Positions 1-5,268 of a stretch of DNA of 13,577 nt are shown piece after piece (positions within the stretch are counted from its first letter, which is position 1; every line of letters starts with the position of its first letter). Made by a program: the position numbers and the translations under genes. The DNA is taken from NCBI GenBank assembly GCA_964573545.1, contig CAZNJQ010000019.1:1-13577 (forward strand), written 5' to 3'. The stretch comes from CAZNJQ01 sp964573545. Its GTDB lineage: Bacteria > Patescibacteriota > Minisyncoccia > Phycocordibacterales > UBA2135. Under the pieces are notes generated by a model, which was not told the DNA's origin, did not search any database, and worked only from the letters and a program-made list of their open reading frames with translations.

Positions 1-38
1 CAACAAAAAACCACCGCCGAATCCACTGGTGGTGGTTT
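1..38 (-). terminator. Rho-independent terminator of the DUF4406-like gene
   Basis: On the minus strand an 11-bp stem (one G-U pair) forms between 28-38 and 8-18 around a 9-nt loop (19-27), and is followed directly by a T-rich run (TTTTTTGTTG) at 10-1. It starts about 25 nt after the stop codon of the minus-strand gene ending at 63. Stem plus U-tract is the classic intrinsic form. Confidence 0.8.
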
Positions 39-62
39 GTGTATTCTATCAAAAATTAAAGT

Positions 63-482
63 TCAGCACCCGCACATAGACGAATGGCCGCATGTGCACA
101 GATTCGCTTCCGTTAGGGCTTTTTTTGTTCCTTCTGTTTTTGGAACGACCGGAACACACGCGTCAAACGCCGCGAATATCTCGCGCCACATTCCATCCGT
201 AATGGAGTCGCCATACAGCCACAGCTCGTCCACGAACCCGGAACGGATATATTCAAGACCCGCATCGATGCCGAGTTCTCGTTCTTTCGGATTTCCGTCC
301 TTAAAATACGCGAGTGTCGCGAGATATGGCACCACCGGCATCACGTCTGCTGTGTGAAGGGCTCTGCATATCTCACAGACGCGGCGTAAATTATCGGGAA
401 CATCGCCGCGAATCGGGTGCGCGATAAAGACCTTCTTTAATTTCGGCATGCCGCCTGTTCCGTCTGCTCGACTCCTTCTCAT
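63..482 (-). CDS. DUF4406 / nucleoside 2-deoxyribosyltransferase-like protein
   Basis: A 139-aa soluble protein. Near the N-terminus it reads KKVFIAHPIRGD, and toward the C-terminus DELWLYGDSITDGMWREI followed by a hydrophobic strand (CVPVV). This order (first strand with a small glycine turn, then 'D-lW-G-S-GM--E') matches DUF4406 and the related nucleoside 2-deoxyribosyltransferase fold, whose members act on or bind nucleosides. The exact substrate cannot be read here. The C-terminus ends in a cysteine/histidine-rich tail, NLCTCGHSSMCGC, which could bind a metal and is not part of the usual fold. Start choice is uncertain: ATG at 482 gives 139 aa; ATG at 449 gives 128 aa beginning MPKLKKVFIAHP and fits the fold start better, but neither has a well-spaced Shine-Dalgarno. 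It ends in TGA and is divergent from csoR. Family placement comes from motif memory, not a search. Confidence 0.7.
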   Translation of the reverse strand: MRRSRADGTGGMPKLKKVFIAHPIRGDVPDNLRRVCEICRALHTADVMPVVPYLATLAYFKDGNPKERELGIDAGLEYIRSGFVDELWLYGDSITDGMWREIFAAFDACVPVVPKTEGTKKALTEANLCTCGHSSMCGC

Positions 483-524
483 GCCATCCTACCCGCCCAA
501 AGCTCCACGCGCAAGGGTTTTTCT

Positions 525-552
525 TTGACATATACCCCCGTGGGTATATACT
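525..552 (+). promoter_or_regulatory. csoR promoter: TTGACA, 16 bp, TATACT
   Basis: The -35 box TTGACA (525-530) is perfect. The -10 box TATACT (547-552) follows after 16 bp. The expected transcription start, 6-8 nt past the -10, falls at about 558-560, which is the ATG of the csoR gene at 559. The transcript is therefore predicted to be leaderless or nearly so. This is the strongest promoter in the window by sequence. Confidence 0.85.
531..548. promoter_or_regulatory. Palindromic CsoR-type operator inside the promoter spacer
   Basis: TATACCC (531-537) and GGGTATA (542-548) are perfect inverted arms around a 4-bp centre, CCGT. Known CsoR/RcnR-family operators are inverted repeats with a G/C tract flanked by TA-rich ends, and this site matches that design. 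It occupies the whole spacer and overlaps the -10 box, so bound repressor would exclude RNA polymerase. The next gene encodes a CsoR-family protein, so autoregulation is the obvious inference. Confidence 0.8.
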
Positions 553-558
553 GGAAAG

Positions 559-819
559 ATGCGACTCTCGGATGGTGCAGATAAAAAGAAAATCATAAAA
601 CGCCTGGAGCGTGCATGCGGGCAGATCAAGGGTGTCTGTAAGATGATCGAGCGCGACGCCGAGTGCGCCGACGTGGCGACACAGCTTTCCGCATGCAAAC
701 ATGCCATCAATCAGGCGCTCGGCGCATTCGCCCTCTGCTCGGTAAAGCAGACCCGTGGCAAGGGAAAAAAGACGTGCACAGCCGAAGAGGCGGAGAAAAT
801 TATAAAATTAATCGTATAA
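559..819 (+). CDS. csoR: CsoR/RcnR-family (DUF156) transcriptional repressor
   Basis: An 86-aa, all-helical protein with the DUF156 core: [22 protein letters not shown], then [21 protein letters not shown]. Family members are small homotetrameric repressors that leave DNA on binding Cu(I), Ni(II)/Co(II), formaldehyde or sulfane sulfur. The first sensor cysteine (C36) is present. Aligned without gaps to copper CsoR, the His and second Cys positions (25 and 29 residues after it) are S61 and T65, so the Cu(I) triad is incomplete. Extra cysteines lie at 20, 27, 46, 60 and 73. The inducer is therefore open: a thiol or sulfur signal is as plausible as a metal. It starts at the predicted transcription start and precedes a peroxiredoxin by 5 bp, so the two probably form one autoregulated operon. 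No copper exporter or chaperone is visible nearby. Family call is firm; the symbol is used in the family sense only. Confidence 0.88.
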   Translation: MRLSDGADKKKIIKRLERACGQIKGVCKMIERDAECADVATQLSACKHAINQALGAFALCSVKQTRGKGKKTCTAEEAEKIIKLIV

Positions 820-824
820 AACAT

Positions 825-1367
825 ATGTCACACCCATTGCTTGATAAAAAAGTTCCGGAAGCGGTGTTCAAAACGCGCGTACGAGACGAATCGATCGGCG
901 GTGATAATCCGTTCCGTTGGCAGGACAAGACGACCGACGATATATTCAAGGGTAAGAAAGTCGTCGTCTTTTCGCTTCCTGGCGCCTTCACGCCGACCTG
1001 CTCTTCGACGCACGCACCGGGATACGAAGCGAAGTATGATGAATTTAAAAAAGCAGGCGTTGATGACGTCATCTGTATGTCTGTAAATGACGCATTTGTT
1101 ATGTATCAGTGGGCGAAGAAACTCGATATCTCGAACGTCATGATGCTCCCCGATGGCAATGCGGAATTCACCCGCAAGATGGGCATGCTCGTGCGGAAAG
1201 AAAATCTGGGCTTCGGCGAGCGCTCGTGGCGATACAGCATGTTCGTGGATGACGGTGTTATCAAGAAGATGTTCATCGAGCCGGGATTTTCCGATAATTG
1301 CCAGACTGACCCGTTCGAGGTGAGCGACGCGGATACCATGCTCAAGTATCTGAAAGCGATACAGTAA
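825..1367 (+). CDS. Prx5-type peroxiredoxin
   Basis: A 180-aa protein of the thioredoxin fold that reduces H2O2 and organic hydroperoxides in the cytoplasm. The active-site signature [16 protein letters not shown] is at 52-67 with the peroxidatic cysteine C59; T56 and the later arginine in [13 protein letters not shown] (R136) complete the catalytic set. The Prx5/AhpE-like region [13 protein letters not shown] (108-120) and [10 protein letters not shown] are typical of the atypical Prx5 group often fused to or reduced by glutaredoxin. C84 and C159 are candidate resolving cysteines. Length matches the family (about 160-185 aa). Start ATG 825 gives [15 protein letters not shown]; the longer open frame from 663 only overlaps csoR in another frame. 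There is no Shine-Dalgarno, so translation may be coupled to csoR 5 bp upstream. A glutaredoxin at 9519-9755 could serve as its reductant, which is inference. Confidence 0.93.
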   Translation: MSHPLLDKKVPEAVFKTRVRDESIGGDNPFRWQDKTTDDIFKGKKVVVFSLPGAFTPTCSSTHAPGYEAKYDEFKKAGVDDVICMSVNDAFVMYQWAKKLDISNVMMLPDGNAEFTRKMGMLVRKENLGFGERSWRYSMFVDDGVIKKMFIEPGFSDNCQTDPFEVSDADTMLKYLKAIQ

Positions 1368-1426
1368 GATATCCTCAATCAATTTCTCTGCAGCAGGAAC
1401 CACGGGGAAAGGACTTCTAAAACTAC

Positions 1427-1457
1427 AAACCCCGTCGCTCGCGAGCGACGGGGTTTT
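1427..1457 (+). terminator. Terminator after csoR-peroxiredoxin
   Basis: A perfect 30-bp palindrome at 1427-1456 (left half AAACCCCGTCGCTCG) with a GC-rich stem and TTTT at 1454-1457 on the plus strand. It lies 60 nt after the peroxiredoxin stop. The minus strand has only a broken T-run, so termination is mainly of plus-strand transcripts. Confidence 0.85.
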
Positions 1458-1477
1458 GGACAAACGATGGCGGATTT

Positions 1478-1486
1478 TGCTATGAT
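1478..1486 (+). promoter_or_regulatory. Extended -10 promoter of the glycosyltransferase gene
   Basis: TGC-TATGAT (1478-1486) is an extended -10 element. A weak TTGGAC (1456-1461) at 19 bp is a poor -35. The predicted start near 1493 leaves about 9 nt before the ATG at 1502 and no Shine-Dalgarno. Confidence 0.5.
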
Positions 1487-1501
1487 TAGAAAACTGATTC
1501 C

Positions 1502-2761
1502 ATGGAAAACGCGTTTATCATAGTATTTGGCTCACTCCTCTTCGTCACCCTCTACTTTCAGGTGTTTTTGTTTGTGACATATCTCGAAAATAAAAAAATC
1601 TTCTCAAAAAAAGAGGGACAACCAGACTACGCATATGTTCCTTTTCCGGCGCCGCTTCCGTCTGTCACTATCATCGTCCCCTGCTGGAATGAAGCGAAAA
1701 CTATTGGAAAGACGATTCTCTCTCTTCTGGCGCTTGAATATCCGAAAGAAAAGCTGCGTATTTTCGTCGTCGACGACGGCAGTGACGACGAAACCGCGGA
1801 GGCAATCGCGCCGTTTCTCCAAAATCCTTCCGTGCGCTATTTCCATAAAGAGAACGGCGGCAAACACACGGCATTGAATCTCGGCATCGCCGAGGCCGAT
1901 ACGGATTTCGTCGGTTGCCTGGACGCCGATTCGTTCGTAGCGCCCGATGCGCTCCTCCGCATTGTCCCGCTCTTTGAGAACCAGAGAGTTATGGCGGTAA
2001 CCCCCTCGATCAAGGTGCACAGTCCGGAAACTGTCATACAAAGAATCCAAGATACGGAATATACGCTAAGCATCATTTTCAGGAAACTGCTCGCCTCCAT
2101 CAATGCTCAATATGTCGCGCCCGGACCATTTTCGATTTACCGGCGCTCCGTCTTCAACACCATCGGAGTATTTAAGCAGGCGCACAATACGGAAGATATG
2201 GAAATCGCCCTCCGAATACACGCCCACGGATTTGCGATTGAAAACGCCTTTGGGGCCGAGGTTTACACGGTCGCGCCCGAAACGCTCCGAGACATATTAA
2301 AACAGCGCATCCGGTGGACATACGGATTTATGAGAAACGTATTTGATTACCGCCGGCTCCTCTTTAAAAAGCAGTACGGGAACCTCGGAATGTTCAGCCT
2401 GCCGATAGCCTTTCTCTCGATCGGTGCCGTTCTTTTCTTCACCTCATACATTCTCAAAAACATCGCCGCGTATGTATACCAAAAAGTCGTGTCGGTCTCC
2501 ACGATTGGCATTTCATCATCGCTCGGCAATTCGCATTTCAGCTGGTTCTTTTTCGACACGACCATGACGACGCTCGTTATTTACATGAGCTTTGTCCTCT
2601 TCGCAGTAATGTTCTTTATCAGCGTCTACCATGCGCGAGACCGCGTCCTTCTTTCGAGAGGAGACGCGTATTTCGTGCTTCTCTATGGGCTCATCGCACC
2701 GCTGTGGATGGCGCGCGCAGTCGTAAAGCTCGCCTCGTGGCGGCCGATCAAGTGGCGATAA
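1502..2761 (+). CDS. Membrane family 2 glycosyltransferase
   Basis: A 419-aa processive-type GT2 enzyme. An N-terminal membrane segment is at about 5-28. The catalytic domain reads SVTIIVPCWNEA (54-65), VVDDGSDDET (89-98), the DxD motif LDADS (140-144) that holds the metal and nucleotide sugar, TED (230-232) as catalytic base, and QRIRW (268-272), the QxxRW motif of processive synthases. Three C-terminal membrane segments follow at roughly 297-320, 350-380 and 390-410. This is the architecture of poly-N-acetylglucosamine, cellulose and hyaluronan synthases, so it probably makes or extends a polysaccharide at the inner face of the membrane. The sugar cannot be told from sequence. No PilZ domain is seen. 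It is 20 bp upstream of a membrane-anchored CxxC protein and likely co-transcribed with it. Confidence 0.88.
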   Translation: MENAFIIVFGSLLFVTLYFQVFLFVTYLENKKIFSKKEGQPDYAYVPFPAPLPSVTIIVPCWNEAKTIGKTILSLLALEYPKEKLRIFVVDDGSDDETAEAIAPFLQNPSVRYFHKENGGKHTALNLGIAEADTDFVGCLDADSFVAPDALLRIVPLFENQRVMAVTPSIKVHSPETVIQRIQDTEYTLSIIFRKLLASINAQYVAPGPFSIYRRSVFNTIGVFKQAHNTEDMEIALRIHAHGFAIENAFGAEVYTVAPETLRDILKQRIRWTYGFMRNVFDYRRLLFKKQYGNLGMFSLPIAFLSIGAVLFFTSYILKNIAAYVYQKVVSVSTIGISSSLGNSHFSWFFFDTTMTTLVIYMSFVLFAVMFFISVYHARDRVLLSRGDAYFVLLYGLIAPLWMARAVVKLASWRPIKWR

Positions 2762-2780
2762 AGATGCCGCACTACATTGT

Positions 2781-3443
2781 ATGCACGATATTGATTGGAA
2801 AAAATACGGCCTCGTGTTCTTCATCACAGCGACGATTTTCTTGATCGCCTTTTTTGTCAGCACCCTTTTTTATAATAAACGACTCGACGAATTCGGCGCG
2901 ATAGAGAACAGAGTGTCGCTCAACTTCCTCGCCCTTGAGATAGAGGCGGACCTTCTCTCCGAACTCTCGTGCGACGAAGAATATGTCTCGCTCACTGTTT
3001 CAGACCTTGAGGCATTAGGGGACCGGCTTTCATATCTTGAGTCGAAAAACACCGACAAAGAAACCATCCATGCGCTTAAGACGCAATACTCTCTGTTTGA
3101 GCTCAAAGATTATCTTTTCCTAAAACAGCTCAAGGCGCGCTGTGGCGAAGACCTTCATTTTATCTTCTATTTCTATTCGAACGAGGCGACAGATTGCAAA
3201 GAATGCGACAAACAGGGCTATGTGCTTGAAAAAATCCGCAAAGAGCATCCGTCGGTACGCGTGTATTCTTTCGATTACAATCTCGAGATACCGGGCATCA
3301 ACACACTGAAGCGCTTTTATGGACTCAAAAAAGAGCTGCCTATCGTTGTCGTAGACCGGCAGGTCCTCTATGGATTCCAGGATGAAAACGCTATCCTCTC
3401 CCCCATGGGCCTAAAATCGTCTCGGAAAGAAATAACAAACTAA
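2781..3443 (+). CDS. Membrane-anchored thioredoxin-like CxxC protein
   Basis: A 220-aa protein with a short charged N-terminus and one membrane helix at about 10-30, then a helical, acidic region (35-120) that may form a coiled coil. The last third starts with a hydrophobic strand, FIFYFYSNE (127-135), then C139-K-E-C142, an alternating strand (VRVYSFDY) and LPIVVVD with a possible cis-proline at P187. This order of strand, CxxC helix, strand, cis-Pro strand is the thioredoxin fold. The topology (anchor first, fold after) suggests an extracytoplasmic disulfide or reductive role, which is inference. C64 and C121 are additional cysteines. It sits between a glycosyltransferase (20 bp) and a VIT-like transporter (8 bp), in an operon-like arrangement. 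I do not recognise a named family. Confidence 0.7.
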   Translation: MHDIDWKKYGLVFFITATIFLIAFFVSTLFYNKRLDEFGAIENRVSLNFLALEIEADLLSELSCDEEYVSLTVSDLEALGDRLSYLESKNTDKETIHALKTQYSLFELKDYLFLKQLKARCGEDLHFIFYFYSNEATDCKECDKQGYVLEKIRKEHPSVRVYSFDYNLEIPGINTLKRFYGLKKELPIVVVDRQVLYGFQDENAILSPMGLKSSRKEITN

Positions 3444-3451
3444 AAAAAGCT

Positions 3452-3943
3452 ATGGAAATGCAGCGCATAACACACATCAGAAATTTCGTCTTCGGCGTCG
3501 AGGATAGTCTTGTTTCGACGGTTGGACTTCTTTCCGGTATCGCAGTCGCCGGAACCGTCGAGCACACTATCGTGCTCGCAGGTATTGTTCTTATCTCCGT
3601 GGAAGCGTTCTCAATGGGTGCGGGAAGTCTCCTCTCCGAACATTCCGCACAAGAAATTGCCCTGCAAAGGGAGGTGCCGATCTTCGATTCACTGAAATCC
3701 GCACTGATCATGTTCCTTTCGTATTTTTTTGCTGGATTCATTCCACTCGCTCCATATGTTCTTCTCCCTGCAAAAGCGGCGTTCTGGATATCGATCGGCG
3801 CATCACTTGCGGCGCTTCTCGTACTCGGCACAATAAGCGGAAGAACCGCCGGCATACGCCCTCTCCGGCCGGCACTGGAAATGTTCTTGATCGGCGGTGC
3901 GGCAATCGCTCTTGGCACATCTGTCGGCATCATCTTCGCGTAA
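3452..3943 (+). CDS. Short VIT1/CCC1-family transporter
   Basis: A 163-aa integral membrane protein with about five membrane segments (roughly 18-35, 38-58, 80-100, 108-128, 142-162). The start NFVFGVEDSLVSTVGLLSGI (11-30) and EAFSMGAGSLLSEHSAQE (51-68) match the first two helices of the VIT1/CCC1 family, which moves Fe(II) or Mn(II) out of the cytosol by proton exchange. In eukaryotic VIT1 a cytosolic metal-binding helical domain follows helix 2; here only about 12 residues (IALQREVPIFDS) bridge to helix 3, so that domain is missing. The gene lies 8 bp after the CxxC protein and 10 bp before tsaD. ATG 3452 was chosen; ATG 3458 is two codons later and also possible. Metal specificity is not readable. 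Confidence 0.78.
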   Translation: MEMQRITHIRNFVFGVEDSLVSTVGLLSGIAVAGTVEHTIVLAGIVLISVEAFSMGAGSLLSEHSAQEIALQREVPIFDSLKSALIMFLSYFFAGFIPLAPYVLLPAKAAFWISIGASLAALLVLGTISGRTAGIRPLRPALEMFLIGGAAIALGTSVGIIFA

Positions 3944-3953
3944 TACAGGATCT

Positions 3954-5225
3954 GTGCGTATCGTATCCATAGAAACAAGTTGTGATGAAACCGCCATTGC
4001 GGTTATTGAAGCTGCAGGTCATCCGCAAAAAAACGGAGTCCATTTTTCCGTGTTATCGAATGTTGTTCTTTCACAGATGAAACTCCACGCGAAATACGGA
4101 GGCGTGTATCCTTCTCTCGCCAAACGTGAGCATGCAAAAAATTTGATTCCCGTGCTCAAACAAGCGCTTCAGGAATCAAATTTTTTGCGTGTGAAACAAA
4201 ACCTAAAACCTATACCCTATAACCTAAAACCCATCCTGGAACGTGAACCGGAACTATTGAAACAATTTCTTGATTTTATTCCGCGCATAGAAAAACCTCC
4301 GATTGACGCCATCGCCGTCACGTACGGCCCTGGCCTCGAACCGGCACTCTGGGTCGGCATCAATCTCGCCAAGGCGCTTGCGCTCGTCTGGAATATCCCC
4401 GTCATCCCGGTGAATCACATGGAAGGCCATATTGTTTCAGCATTACTGAAACAATCGCCGAACCACGCAGAACAAACGCGGAAAATCGCAGAAAATTCAC
4501 GACCTTCCGCCAAGGGCGGATCCGCCTCAGGCGGAAAGACCTATAACCTAAAACCTATAACCTTTCCCGTGCTAGCGCTTTTAATCTCCGGAGGGCACAC
4601 GGAACTCGTGCTCTCAAAAAAATGGCTCGAGTATAGGCTTATAGGAGAGACACGGGACGATGCCGCCGGTGAAGCATTCGATAAGGTGGCGCGCATGCTG
4701 GGACTCGGCTACCCTGGTGGCCCCGCAATTTCTGCGCTTGCGCAGAAAGTACGGAAGTCAAAGGTTGAAGGTCAAACGTCGCACATCGCGCTTCCCCGCC
4801 CCATGATTGATTCCGGAGATTTTGATTTTTCTTTTTCCGGATTGAAGACTGCGGTGCTCTATGAATTGAAAAAAAGGAAAAAAAACACGCAGCTTATCCG
4901 GGATTTTGCATACGAATTTGAAGAAGCGGTCACCGACGTCATTGTGAAGAAAACCATCGGCGCGGCGGAAGCGTCAAGAGCGGCGACCATCGTTGTCGGC
5001 GGAGGCGTATCGGCAAATGAACGCATCCGGGAACGCCTCACTGAAGCAATTCTCAAAAAACTCCCGAACACCGCCCTCTCTATCCCCTCGCACGAGTTGA
5101 CGACCGACAACGCGCTTATGATAGCGGTCGCGGGATATATCCGTGCGACAACAAAACGCGCTTCGGTCATTCCGGCGCGAAAAGCAAATACAATAAAAGC
5201 GGAAGGAACGCTTCGTCTCGTATAG
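3954..5225 (+). CDS. tsaD: tRNA N6-adenosine threonylcarbamoyltransferase TsaD
   Basis: A 423-aa protein of the TsaD/Kae1/YgjD family, which with TsaB and TsaE transfers the threonylcarbamoyl group onto A37 of ANN-decoding tRNAs. Motifs: IVSIETSCDET at the N-terminus, the metal-binding histidines NHMEGH (H155, H159), LLISGGHTELV, FDFSFSGLKTAV, VGGGVSANERI and TDNALMIA (metal-binding D385). The GTG start at 3954 gives VRIVSIETSCDET, the standard N-terminus, with AGGA 3 nt upstream; an ATG at 3897 would add 19 residues that overlap the VIT gene. The length exceeds the usual 330-350 aa because of about three low-complexity insertions (see repeats at 4200-4232, 4505-4562 and 4755-4780). All keep the frame and leave the motifs intact, so the enzyme is probably functional. 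Confidence 0.96.
   Translation: MRIVSIETSCDETAIAVIEAAGHPQKNGVHFSVLSNVVLSQMKLHAKYGGVYPSLAKREHAKNLIPVLKQALQESNFLRVKQNLKPIPYNLKPILEREPELLKQFLDFIPRIEKPPIDAIAVTYGPGLEPALWVGINLAKALALVWNIPVIPVNHMEGHIVSALLKQSPNHAEQTRKIAENSRPSAKGGSASGGKTYNLKPITFPVLALLISGGHTELVLSKKWLEYRLIGETRDDAAGEAFDKVARMLGLGYPGGPAISALAQKVRKSKVEGQTSHIALPRPMIDSGDFDFSFSGLKTAVLYELKKRKKNTQLIRDFAYEFEEAVTDVIVKKTIGAAEASRAATIVVGGGVSANERIRERLTEAILKKLPNTALSIPSHELTTDNALMIAVAGYIRATTKRASVIPARKANTIKAEGTLRLV
4200..4232. repeat. CCTAAAACCTATAACC-type repeat inserted in tsaD
   Basis: Copies of CCTAAAACC (4202-4210, 4223-4231) and CCTATAACC-like units alternate. The 16-mer CCTATAACCTAAAACC (4216-4231) recurs exactly at 4540-4555. In the protein it reads NLKPIPYNLKPI, between the first and second halves of the conserved fold. 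The regular alternation indicates expansion of a simple repeat. Confidence 0.85.
4505..4562. repeat. Tandem hairpin plus CCTATAACC repeat in tsaD
   Basis: Two adjacent hairpins, TCCGCC-AAG-GGCGGA (4506-4520) and TCCGCC-TCA-GGCGGA (4521-4535), are followed by CCTATAACCTAAAACC (4540-4555) and CTATAACC (4555-4562). The centre GGCGGATCCGCC (4515-4526) is a perfect palindrome. Translated, it reads RPSAKGGSASGGKTYNLKPI, just before the conserved ISGGHTELV. It looks like an intergenic repeat element that landed in frame. Confidence 0.85.
4755..4780. repeat. Short AAGTCAAAGGTTGAAGGTC repeat in tsaD
   Basis: AAGTCAAAGGTTGAAGGTCA contains near-tandem units of AAGGTC/AAAGTC type and codes for KSKVEGQTS in a region between YPGGPAI and the conserved LPRPM. 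It is a third low-complexity segment in the same gene. The repeat nature is weaker than for the other two. Confidence 0.5.
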
Positions 5226-5252
5226 GGTCGGCGCGAGTCAATGCGCAGAATG

Positions 5253-5261
5253 TGATATTAT
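5253..5261 (+). promoter_or_regulatory. Extended -10 promoter of valS
   Basis: TGA-TATTAT (5253-5261) lies between tsaD and valS. The last base of the -10 is 8 nt before the A of the valS ATG (5269), so transcription would start at or one base before the start codon. No convincing -35 is seen. No Shine-Dalgarno precedes valS, which supports a leaderless message. Confidence 0.55.
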
Positions 5262-5268
5262 CTTCTGT

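Noticed and set aside
559..819. Copper-homeostasis operon
   Set aside because: No copper ATPase, chaperone or metallothionein is near and the repressor lacks two of the three Cu(I) ligands at the expected positions.
663..824. Longer open frame extending the peroxiredoxin upstream
   Set aside because: It overlaps csoR in another frame and adds 54 residues unlike any peroxiredoxin N-terminus; the ATG at 825 fits the family start.
828..1463. Long open frame on the minus strand opposite the peroxiredoxin
   Set aside because: It is a shadow of the strong plus-strand gene, runs into the terminator palindrome and has no recognisable motif.
3897..3953. ATG start of tsaD at 3897
   Set aside because: It overlaps the VIT gene and adds 19 residues before the conserved VRIVSIETSCDET; the GTG at 3954 is the natural start.
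4200..4562. CRISPR-like repeat in tsaD
   Set aside because: Only two exact copies of a 16-mer, no regular spacers, and the frame stays open through both.
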